A stretch of 64,000 bases of DNA, taken from assembly GCA_964293475.1 (NCBI GenBank), contig CAXYYJ010000003.1, positions 62,001-126,000 of the forward strand. The letters run 5' to 3'. Source of the stretch: UBA12170 sp964293475 (GTDB taxonomy: Bacteria; Bacteroidota; Bacteroidia; Bacteroidales; UBA12170). Positions within the stretch are counted from its first letter, which is position 1; each line of letters starts with the position of its first letter. This document shows positions 1-6,877 of this stretch, in pieces. The position numbers were made by a program, and so were the translations under genes. A model generated the notes under the pieces. It was not told where the DNA came from, did no database searches, and was given only the letters and a program-made list of their open reading frames with translations.

Positions 1-472
1 ATCTCTCAATATTACTGCCTCCAAAAGTTTTTTCCCAAATTATCTCACCATCTGTATTTAACTTAACTAACCAATGATCGCCATAACCCTGGTTTCCTGA
101 TTGCACATCTCCATCAGTTGAATATGATCGTCCAATGAAGTAACAAGTGCTATCATTACTCTTTATTAAAGCATCAAGATGGTCAGAATCACTACCGCCA
201 AATGTCTTTCCCCAAATTAAATTTCCATAATTATCTGTTTTTATTAGCCAAATATCATCAGATCCATGATTTCCTCCTGAAATATCACCATCATCAGAAC
301 CAGTTGTACCGCTAATTAAATATCCATCACAAATTTTTATTATTGAATTACTATAATTCCCAGTAATATCATTCTCACTTCCTCCAAAACAGTTTTGCCA
401 CTCAATATTTATGTTTTGAGCAAAATTAACTTGGACCAGAAAAAGTATATTAAATATTAAAAATGATTTCAT
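1..472 (-). CDS. Secreted repeat protein, N-terminal part only (runs off window)
   Basis: The minus-strand frame opens with ATG at 472 and stays open to base 1, so only about 157 N-terminal residues are visible. Residues 1-18 (MKSFLIFNILFLVQVNFAQ) are a typical Sec signal peptide. What follows is a repeated module of roughly 50 residues ending in W.KTFGG (IWGKTFGGSDSD, then IWEKTFGGSN), with an intervening ..DDIWLIKTDNYGNL.. segment. This pattern belongs to large Bacteroidota secreted proteins that usually end in a T9SS sorting domain, but that end lies outside the window. Function unknown; probably cell-surface or secreted. It follows the 535-1188 gene on the same strand but is separated from it by a strong terminator, so it should have its own promoter. 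Confidence 0.75.
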   Translation of the reverse strand, partial: MKSFLIFNILFLVQVNFAQNINIEWQNCFGGSENDITGNYSNSIIKICDGYLISGTTGSDDGDISGGNHGSDDIWLIKTDNYGNLIWGKTFGGSDSDHLDALIKSNDSTCYFIGRSYSTDGDVQSGNQGYGDHWLVKLNTDGEIIWEKTFGGSNIER

Positions 473-492
473 AGATATAAAAATAAAAGTGA

Positions 493-525
493 AAAGATAC
501 CTGGGGATAAACCTCAGGTATCTTT
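493..525 (-). terminator. Rho-independent terminator after the 535-1188 gene
   Basis: Arms 493-503 and 515-525 are an 11-bp perfect inverted repeat (core agatacctg / caggtatct), extended inward by three more pairs, one of them G-T, to leave a 5-nt loop. On the minus strand the hairpin is followed by a T-rich run (cttttcacttttattt), so it terminates the minus-strand gene just upstream. Confidence 0.85.
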
Positions 526-534
526 ATTATTAAC

Positions 535-1188
535 TTATTGTACAATTAGTTTAATAGAATAACTATAGTCATTTGTCTTAATTTCAATGGTATAGCTACC
601 AGATGGTAAATTGGATGTATTATAAGCCACTTTATTAATTGAGCTAATTAACTGCTTCTTTTCTACTAGTCTTCCAGATGCATCATATACACTTAAAATT
701 GCATGATCAACTCCAAAAGGTAAGGAATAAGAGATTTCTGTATATTCTTTGGCAGGGTTGGGATAAACAGAAAATTTAGCATTTGAAGTTTGACTCAAAA
801 TTCCTGTGGCTTCTTCCACTGTGAAATGATATTGAGATGGATCCGAAACATTGTCCGAAATATGTTCTCCGGATATATTGATATGGTAATCGCCTGAAGC
901 TAATAATCCAAGGTTTATAGTTTCGGTATGATCGATTAGCATTTGGAAGCCACCACTTGAATGGACATTAATTGTTAAAAACACCTCATTATCTTGCACG
1001 AGGACTTCCACATTGTCAATGATTACTCCTGTTTCAGTTAAATAGCCAATTAGATGAATTCTAATGGAATCATCAGTTGTTGGATATTCAGGTTCAATAT
1101 TTATTTGACTAATTGCAAAATAGGTTTGACTATAGCTAAAGCTACTGATTGTCATTAAAATAAGAGCTGTAATTAAAAATTTTTTCAT
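535..1188 (-). CDS. Secreted protein with T9SS type A sorting domain
   Basis: 217 residues. Residues 1-20 (MKKFLITALILMTISSFSYS) form a signal peptide. The middle (about 22-125) is a beta-rich domain with no family I recognise. The last 75 residues are a typical T9SS type A C-terminal sorting domain: YPNPAKEY near residue 142, a central VYDASGRLV, and an ending of LPSGSYTIEIKTN...KLIVQ. Such domains direct proteins from the periplasm across the outer membrane through the Por secretion system, normally with CTD removal and surface attachment. The gene stands alone with a strong terminator downstream. A 6-bp palindrome TGCCTA-CAAT-TAGGCA (1217-1232) lies about 30 nt upstream of the start and could be an operator. 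Small size suggests an adhesin-like or binding module rather than an enzyme. Confidence 0.8.
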   Translation of the reverse strand: MKKFLITALILMTISSFSYSQTYFAISQINIEPEYPTTDDSIRIHLIGYLTETGVIIDNVEVLVQDNEVFLTINVHSSGGFQMLIDHTETINLGLLASGDYHINISGEHISDNVSDPSQYHFTVEEATGILSQTSNAKFSVYPNPAKEYTEISYSLPFGVDHAILSVYDASGRLVEKKQLISSINKVAYNTSNLPSGSYTIEIKTNDYSYSIKLIVQ

Positions 1189-1524
1189 TGTAAAACAATT
1201 TTAAGTTAAGATCCAGTGCCTACAATTAGGCAATGAACCTGTAAATTCATTTTTATTTCTATTGCCCATTCATTGTTTGTGTTTGGCTTTAATTGGCAGG
1301 CACATCATGGCTCTATTGGATTTTATCTGGAATTCTATATTTCTTTCAATTGGTATCATAGATTAGGGTTAAATGCAAAAGCAGCTCAAATATAGTATAA
1401 ATCAATTAAATTTGATATTGTCAATCAAAATTTAATATTATTTTTTTCTGCTTTTTATAGTGTGATTTTTTTTCCCGGTTCATGCTATTTTCAGGTTTCA
1501 GGTTGAAAGCCTAATTAATTTAAA

Positions 1525-1543
1525 CAAGGTGCAGCGCACCTTG
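1525..1543. repeat. Short intergenic palindrome (REP-like)
   Basis: Sequence caaggtgc-agc-gcaccttg is a perfect 8-bp inverted repeat with a 3-nt loop, followed within 35 nt by a second GC-rich dyad (gcggcctgaagggcc). Both stand out from the AT-rich surroundings. The layout resembles REP-type palindromes; one copy alone cannot prove this. Confidence 0.45.
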
Positions 1544-1634
1544 TAAAGAACAAAACACCAATCTTGCGGCCTGAAGGGCCAGCTTAAAACCGCGTATTAT
1601 CCCGATTTACAAAAATCATTTTGTTGCAGCCGAG

Positions 1635-1885
1635 CTTGCGAGTCGACTGAGAAATCTATCTATTGCAATAATGAGATTTCTCCTCCACCAGTTTGGCTTC
1701 GCAACCTGGCAGGCTTCATTCCGCCGAAATAACCCGCTATCAATTTCAACAACGAAAAAAGGGCGCACAAACACAACTAAAATTTACAAGGAGTTTGTGC
1801 GCCCTTTTTTATAACCACCACATATACAGGTCATTTCGATGGAGTCGAACTTGCAAGGCGACTGAGAAATCCCTTTCAAATTGCT
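1635..1885. repeat. Two diverged copies of an intergenic repeat
   Basis: Copy A (1635-1667) and copy B (1850-1885) share the pattern CTTGC(G/A)AG..CGACTGAGAAATC....TTGC. Copy A is followed by gagatttctcctcc, and copy B is preceded by tcatttcgatgga. Words of this kind recur in intergenic spaces of many Bacteroidota genomes. No transposase is nearby. Confidence 0.5.
1755..1810. terminator. 18-bp perfect inverted repeat, bidirectional terminator-like
   Basis: Arms 1755-1772 (aaaaaagggcgcacaaac) and 1793-1810 are exact reverse complements around a 20-nt loop. The GC-rich 12-bp core is flanked by A6 on the left and T6 on the right, so it can terminate transcription on both strands. No gene lies just upstream on the plus strand, and the ahcY promoter lies downstream. 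Confidence 0.7.
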
Positions 1886-1998
1886 CTCCGGCTATTTTCA
1901 GTTTTCCCCAGCATCCGCATTGAAAATCCTGCGTTTGTTAATTTTTTATAAGCTTATTGTGAAATGGACATCAGCTCTTAAACAGGCGTAAATATGAC

Positions 1999-2006
1999 TA
2001 TATTTG
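1999..2006 (+). promoter_or_regulatory. ahcY -7 promoter box TATATTTG
   Basis: Perfect match to the Bacteroidota -7 consensus TAnnTTTG, ending 33 nt before the ATG at 2040. The in-frame TTG at 2004 lies inside this box and so cannot be the start codon. Confidence 0.7.
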
Positions 2007-2039
2007 CAAACTTTTTTACTAATCATTAAATCATTAAAA

Positions 2040-3464
2040 ATGTTACAAGTTCACACAGAAATACTACCATACAAAGTGGCCGATATGGGTTTGGCTGAAT
2101 GGGGAAGAAAAGAAATAGAAATTGCCGAGCAGGAAATGCCGGGACTTATGGCTATCCGCGAAAAGTTCAGCAAAACCAAACCTTTGCAAGGGGTTAGGAT
2201 TACTGGTTCGCTGCATATGACCATTCAAACTGCGGTTCTCATTGAAACCCTGGTGGCTCTTGGGGCTCAGGTTCGCTGGGCCAGCTGCAATATTTTCTCT
2301 ACTCAGGATCATGCCGCCGCCGCCATTGCTGCCGCTGGTATTCCTGTTTTTGCCTGGAAAGGTGAAACCCTCGAAGAATACTGGTGGTGCACCAATCAGG
2401 CCCTAAGTTTTGCCGATGGAAAAGGTCCTCAACTGATTGTGGATGATGGTGGCGATGCTACCTTGCTCATTCACAAAGGTTTTGCCGCCGAAAAAGATGC
2501 TTCGGTTTTAAATATTGAACCCGAAAGTATTGAAGAAGGCGAAATCCTGAAATTACTCAAAGGACTTTTGGCTGAAGACAATCAGAAATGGCACAGAACT
2601 GTAGCTGAGTGGAGAGGCGTTTCGGAAGAAACCACCACTGGCGTTCACCGTTTATATCATATGTTTGAAAAAGGGGAGCTATTGGTTCCAGCCATCAATG
2701 TAAACGATTCTGTTACCAAATCGAAATTCGATAACCTGTATGGTTGCCGCGAGTCGTTGGCCGATGGAATTAAACGCGCCACCGATGTTATGCTTGCTGG
2801 TAAGGTGGTGGTTGTGGCTGGTTATGGCGATGTGGGTAAAGGCTCAGCACACAGCATGAGAAGCTACGGCGCCAGAGTCATTGTTACCGAAATCGACCCC
2901 ATTTGTGCACTTCAGGCCGCCATGGAAGGATTTGAAGTTACCACCATGGAAGATGCCGTGAAAGAAGGTAATGTTTTTGTAACCACCACAGGAAATAAAG
3001 ACGTAATTACCACCGCTCATATGAGTCAGATGAAAGACCAGGCCATTGTTTGTAATATTGGCCATTTCGACAACGAAATTCAGGTTACTAAATTGGAGCA
3101 ACTGCCAGGAATCAAAAAAATCAATATCAAACCGCAGGTTGACGAGTATAAATTTGCCGATGGTCACTCCATCTTCCTGTTGGCTGAAGGCCGTTTGGTT
3201 AATCTGGGTTGTGCAACAGGTCATCCAAGCTTTGTAATGAGCAACTCGTTCACCAATCAAACGCTGGCTCAGATAGATTTGTGGGAAAAACGCGATTCTT
3301 ACGAAGTGGGCGTTTACCGCTTACCCAAATACTTAGACGAAGAAGTAGCTCGTTTGCACCTCGAAAAAATTGGGGTAAAACTCACCAAACTCTCTCCCGA
3401 ACAAGCAGAATACATCGGAGTGAAAGTTGATGGTCCTTATAAACCAGAGCACTACAGATATTAA
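2040..3464 (+). CDS. ahcY: Adenosylhomocysteinase (S-adenosyl-L-homocysteine hydrolase)
   Basis: 474 residues from the ATG at 2040. The enzyme cleaves S-adenosylhomocysteine to homocysteine and adenosine in the activated-methyl cycle, with bound NAD. Diagnostic segments: NVNDSVTKSKFDNLYG around residues 220-235, the NAD-binding GYGDVGKG near 260, TGHPSFVMSNSFTNQ near 400, and the family C-terminus YKPEHYRY. It has the roughly 40-residue insertion (about 150-190) of the long bacterial form. A frame extension to 2004 is rejected because that TTG is part of the promoter box. It is monocistronic: its own promoter, and a good terminator at 3506-3538. Confidence 0.97.
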   Translation: MLQVHTEILPYKVADMGLAEWGRKEIEIAEQEMPGLMAIREKFSKTKPLQGVRITGSLHMTIQTAVLIETLVALGAQVRWASCNIFSTQDHAAAAIAAAGIPVFAWKGETLEEYWWCTNQALSFADGKGPQLIVDDGGDATLLIHKGFAAEKDASVLNIEPESIEEGEILKLLKGLLAEDNQKWHRTVAEWRGVSEETTTGVHRLYHMFEKGELLVPAINVNDSVTKSKFDNLYGCRESLADGIKRATDVMLAGKVVVVAGYGDVGKGSAHSMRSYGARVIVTEIDPICALQAAMEGFEVTTMEDAVKEGNVFVTTTGNKDVITTAHMSQMKDQAIVCNIGHFDNEIQVTKLEQLPGIKKINIKPQVDEYKFADGHSIFLLAEGRLVNLGCATGHPSFVMSNSFTNQTLAQIDLWEKRDSYEVGVYRLPKYLDEEVARLHLEKIGVKLTKLSPEQAEYIGVKVDGPYKPEHYRY

Positions 3465-3505
3465 TATTTCTACTGCGGGTTGCTTATTAGTCCACCGATA
3501 AATCC

Positions 3506-3538
3506 AAACACTTGCCTCTCGGGCAGGTGTTTTTTTTT
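3506..3538 (+). terminator. ahcY terminator
   Basis: Hairpin aaacacttgcc / ggcaggtgttt (one G-T pair) with a 5-nt loop, followed by a run of T to 3538. Confidence 0.85.
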
Positions 3539-3595
3539 GAGCTTTTTTTTAGACTTTTTAACCCGTGCTTCGGCCTTTGCTCTTTCTTAGTTCAA

Positions 3596-3603
3596 TATCT
3601 TTG
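3596..3603 (+). promoter_or_regulatory. -7 promoter box TATCTTTG for the MutS-like gene
   Basis: Perfect TAnnTTTG ending 23 nt before the ATG at 3627, the same spacing as seen for recF and the PNGase F-like gene in this window. Confidence 0.65.
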
Positions 3604-3626
3604 CCCGCTAAACTATTACACTTATC

Positions 3627-5432
3627 ATGGACATTGGTCAGTTTTACAAGCAACGATTTAATCATTTTACAGCCTTAACCGAAAAGTATACTCAATTATC
3701 AACCCGCATCAGCATTTTGCGCATTGTGTGGTTTCTGGTTTGGGCCCTGACCATCTATTTCTCCACTTTTTTCGGCGTGCCGACTTTGATTTTTGTGATT
3801 TTTCTGGGCTTATCGGTTTTTGTGGCTTTGGTAATCTGGCACAATAGAATCATTTCATTAAAACAGGAAAACGAAATCTACCAGCAGATTAACCAAAAGG
3901 AAATCAAGGCATTGGAGCATGATTATTCATCGTTTGACGATGGATCGGAGTTTGTGGACGAAAAGCATTTCTACTCATACGATTTGGATGTTTTTGGCCC
4001 TTTTTCGTTGTTTCAATACATCGGCCGTAGCTTTAGTGCGCAAGGGAAAGCCAATTTGGCGAATCGCCTCAAGAGTGGATTTTTTGATGCTAAAGAGATT
4101 GAGCGACAACAAAAAGCCATCGATGAGTTGAGCCATCAACCCGAATGGTTGCAGGAATTTAGAATGTTGGGCGAGCAGACGGTGAACAAAAAGAGCAAAA
4201 AAGCCATGCCGGTTACCGAACTGGGAATCTGGGCCGGGCGCGAAGATATATTTGGGGGTTTTAAGTTTAAGTTGTTGATTATCATTATTCCCGTAATCAG
4301 TTTTTTGGTTTTGTATCTTCTTATTTCAGGAGTCATCAGTTTTCAGTTGTTTCTGTTATATATGGTTGTTCCCCTGGGAATTTCGGGTTTTTACGCCAAA
4401 AGAATCAACAATAACCATCAGGAGTTGAGCAAACAGGCCGATTCGCTGGAGCAATGGGAAAAAGTGTTTAAGAATGTGGAGCAGCAAAAATTTGAAGCAA
4501 AAGTTTTGGTGAATTTGCAGAATGGGCTCAATTCCAATAGTTTAACTGCTTCAATGGCCATAAAAAAACTCTCGAAACTGGCTCAGGCTTTCGATACCCG
4601 CTTGAATATTTTTGGCTGGGTTTTGCTCAATTACTTTCTATTGTGGGATATTTTTCAGAGCATCCGATTGGAGAAATGGCGGAAACAACATGGTATGTTT
4701 GTGGCTGACTGGTTTGGCATTTTGGCTCAAATGGAGTCGTTGGTCTCATTGGCTACCTTCAAAACCAATCATTCGGAATATCATTTCCCCCAAATTGCCT
4801 CGGATGGGTTTATTCTGAAAGCGAAGCAAGTAGTTCATCCGCTGGTGAATCCAAAGTCTGCCATAGCCAACCCTGTCGATTTCGACGGGTTTGGGCAGTT
4901 TACCATTGTTACAGGAGCCAATATGGCTGGAAAAAGCACCTATTTAAGAACGGTGGGAACCAACATGATTCTGGCCATGGCAGGTTCGGTGGTTGGGTCT
5001 AAAGAGATGATAATGAGTCCGGTGCAATTGTTCACAAGCATCAAAACAAAGGACAGTCTGGCCCATAGCGAGTCGTACTTTTATGCCGAATTGGTGCGGT
5101 TAAAAACCATGATCGAAGCCTTGAAGAGCGGACAGTCTTTGTTCATCATTCTGGATGAAATACTCAAGGGCACCAACAGCAAAGACAAGGAAACAGGCAG
5201 TAAAGCACTGATAGCGCAGCTTTTAGAGCTTCATGCGGTGGGCATCATTGCCACACACGATTTGCAGCTGGGAAGTCTGGCTCAAAGCTTTCCGCAGTCG
5301 GTAATCAATAAATGTTTCGAAGTTGAAATTACCGATGGGTTGCTCCGATTCGATTATAAAATACGAGATGGGATTTCGCAAAATCTGAATGCCACTTTCT
5401 TAATGAAACAGATGGGCATTACTGGTTTGTAG
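3627..5432 (+). CDS. Membrane-anchored MutS-family ATPase
   Basis: 601 residues. The C-terminal third is a MutS-type ABC ATPase: Walker A GANMAGKST around residues 430-438, Walker B/D-loop LDEILKGTNSKDKETGS near 510, and the conserved THDLQLG. In place of the mismatch-recognition and connector domains of MutS it has two predicted membrane hairpins, at about 34-71 and 212-256, and a helical middle. This matches a Bacteroidota family usually annotated just as 'DNA mismatch repair protein MutS', but the membrane segments and missing domain I argue against classical mismatch repair. The ATPase should face the cytoplasm. Monocistronic, convergent with the next gene, 26 nt apart. True role unknown. 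Confidence 0.85.
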   Translation: MDIGQFYKQRFNHFTALTEKYTQLSTRISILRIVWFLVWALTIYFSTFFGVPTLIFVIFLGLSVFVALVIWHNRIISLKQENEIYQQINQKEIKALEHDYSSFDDGSEFVDEKHFYSYDLDVFGPFSLFQYIGRSFSAQGKANLANRLKSGFFDAKEIERQQKAIDELSHQPEWLQEFRMLGEQTVNKKSKKAMPVTELGIWAGREDIFGGFKFKLLIIIIPVISFLVLYLLISGVISFQLFLLYMVVPLGISGFYAKRINNNHQELSKQADSLEQWEKVFKNVEQQKFEAKVLVNLQNGLNSNSLTASMAIKKLSKLAQAFDTRLNIFGWVLLNYFLLWDIFQSIRLEKWRKQHGMFVADWFGILAQMESLVSLATFKTNHSEYHFPQIASDGFILKAKQVVHPLVNPKSAIANPVDFDGFGQFTIVTGANMAGKSTYLRTVGTNMILAMAGSVVGSKEMIMSPVQLFTSIKTKDSLAHSESYFYAELVRLKTMIEALKSGQSLFIILDEILKGTNSKDKETGSKALIAQLLELHAVGIIATHDLQLGSLAQSFPQSVINKCFEVEITDGLLRFDYKIRDGISQNLNATFLMKQMGITGL

Positions 5433-5458
5433 CCCATCGACCAAAACGACTTTTTAAA

Positions 5459-6205
5459 CTATTTCCTGACCAATATTTTTTTATTCACCACCGTTTCCGA
5501 TGTTCTGAGTTGAACAATATAATGTCCTGTGGGTAAATGGATTGGCTTTTCGAGTCGGAAGAAATATTCGGCAGTAAAGGAGTAAGCTTCGCGCCCTGAC
5601 AGATCGTAAAACATGATTTGGGCATTTTTAATTTGCTTTCGGCTTTCAATGACAATATTCTCGGGATAATAATAAATAAAGACATCGCCTTCGGTCAAAG
5701 GCTCCAGAACCCACGATTTGAAATAGATTTTAAATGGGTAATGACCGTCGGACTCGAAATACTCGAAACTATAATTTTCCTTGAGCAAATCTATTTTTCT
5801 CTGCCAAATTAAATCCTCCAGAATAATATATTCGAATCCAATATTTTTATCGACGGAAAGGGTATACTCACCTCCCAATCCGGCCAAAACAGACAAATCT
5901 ATCATGGTGGTATCGGGAAGTTGATTTATTGAAAGCATGAAATCGTCGGCAAAAGTGAAAATCTGTGGCCGGCGGTTATTGGCCAGGATGGTTTTTAGAA
6001 AATCGTAATCCTTGTCGTAGCCAGCGGTGGAATTGGGATTAAAAACAATTTGGGTTCTGTCATATCCGCCTTCGCCTTCGGCCCGCAGAATCAAAATATT
6101 TTTAGTGGGCAACGAGTCGATGGCCACCGATTCTGTGATTTTGGTGTTTTGAGAGAAAATAGTAAATGGCCAAAAAACTATAATGGCAAAAAAAATGTTT
6201 TTCAT
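5459..6205 (-). CDS. Secreted protein, probable degenerate T9SS sorting domain
   Basis: 248 residues. Signal peptide MKNIFFAIIVFWPFTIFS at the N-terminus. The body has no family I recognise. The last 75 residues look like a shortened T9SS-type domain: YYPENIVIES, then MFYDLSGREAYS, then LPTGHYIVQLRTSE...KILVRK. The usual YPNP element is weak (YYPENI), so sorting by T9SS is likely but less certain than for the other genes here. Flanked by the MutS-like gene (convergent) and the YfiR operon (divergent). Nothing in the context suggests a function. Confidence 0.65.
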   Translation of the reverse strand: MKNIFFAIIVFWPFTIFSQNTKITESVAIDSLPTKNILILRAEGEGGYDRTQIVFNPNSTAGYDKDYDFLKTILANNRRPQIFTFADDFMLSINQLPDTTMIDLSVLAGLGGEYTLSVDKNIGFEYIILEDLIWQRKIDLLKENYSFEYFESDGHYPFKIYFKSWVLEPLTEGDVFIYYYPENIVIESRKQIKNAQIMFYDLSGREAYSFTAEYFFRLEKPIHLPTGHYIVQLRTSETVVNKKILVRK

Positions 6206-6293
6206 GGCTAAGGTTTTGTTCCGCTAAATTAAAGCATTTTTAGTTAGTCTATAAATGATTGGCGACTCATAAATTTATCATAAATTATTTGCT

Positions 6294-6301
6294 TAAATTT
6301 G
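6294..6301 (+). promoter_or_regulatory. -7 promoter box TAAATTTG for the yfiR-like operon
   Basis: Perfect TAnnTTTG ending 17 nt before the proposed GTG start at 6319. It lies inside any longer reading of the first gene, which supports the short start. Confidence 0.6.
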
Positions 6302-6318
6302 CTCATATATTTAATTCT

Positions 6319-6822
6319 GTGCCAGGTATAAGAAAATTTCTCATCGTTTTTTTAATTCTCAGCTCGACCCTAGGTTTTAGTCAGCTTGCGAATTACAAAA
6401 CCTTGTACCTGTACAATTTTATTAAGCGGATAGAATGGCCCAAACATTCGAAAGATGGCAACTTTAAAGTTTATATTATCGCCAGCGACGATGGTATTTA
6501 TCAGTCGATGAAGCAGATAGCCGAAACAAAAAAAGCAGGCGACAGAACCATAGACGTGATTCGGGTTTATCATCCCGGAGAGATAGGAAATGCCGATCTT
6601 GTTTTTATTGATTATAGTAACCGGAGATTTATTGAAGAAACAGCCCTGAGAATTGGTGCAAAACCCATTCTTTTGGTCGCTGATTTTAAGGCTGCTGAAG
6701 GAACCGATATTAATTTTATTGAGACAAGCGATGGACTTGATTTTTTAATCAGGCCTCAGCATATCAAAGAAAAGGGGTTGAAGGTGAGTGACATGCTCAT
6801 TCAGTTGGGTAAATTGGAATGA
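6319..6822 (+). CDS. YfiR-family (DUF4154) periplasmic protein
   Basis: 167 residues from the GTG at 6319. This start gives a clean signal peptide (MPGIRKFLIVFLILSSTLGFS) right after a good promoter box; the frame extends upstream to a TTG at 6259, but that places 20 non-signal residues in front. The mature part opens with YKTLYLYNFIKRIEWP and contains KVYIIASDDGIY and a later ILLVADFKAAEGTDINFI, as in YfiR/DUF4154 proteins. In Pseudomonas YfiR is a periplasmic regulator of the diguanylate cyclase YfiN. Here there is no cyclase: the gene is followed by a TonB receptor and a HAMP histidine kinase, so YfiR more likely signals to the kinase. All three genes seem to start with non-ATG codons. Confidence 0.85.
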   Translation: MPGIRKFLIVFLILSSTLGFSQLANYKTLYLYNFIKRIEWPKHSKDGNFKVYIIASDDGIYQSMKQIAETKKAGDRTIDVIRVYHPGEIGNADLVFIDYSNRRFIEETALRIGAKPILLVADFKAAEGTDINFIETSDGLDFLIRPQHIKEKGLKVSDMLIQLGKLE

Positions 6823-6877
6823 TAAATAGGTAAAATTACTGAATAGAAGAAGTATTAATAGCATATATTTTTAGCTT

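Larger units (their letters stand above)
1189..2039. other. Gene-free 850-bp stretch with repeats and an orphan hairpin
   Basis: No convincing coding region. It holds a short palindrome near 1217, an AT-rich part to about 1500, a palindrome at 1525-1543, two related copies of an intergenic repeat (1635-1667, 1850-1885), an 18-bp perfect inverted repeat with terminator character (1755-1810), and the ahcY promoter box at 1999-2006. A 76-codon open frame at 1693-1923 has no coding features and runs through the inverted repeat. Confidence 0.6.

Noticed and set aside
1693..1923. 76-codon open frame on the plus strand
   Set aside because: It runs through the perfect 18-bp inverted repeat and a repeat copy, and its product has no signal peptide, domain or Bacteroidota-like composition.
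2004..2039. Longer ahcY start at TTG 2004
   Set aside because: The TTG is part of the -7 box TATATTTG; the family N-terminus fits the ATG at 2040.
2844..3260. 138-codon antisense frame within ahcY
   Set aside because: Shadow of the real gene in another frame, without its own signals.
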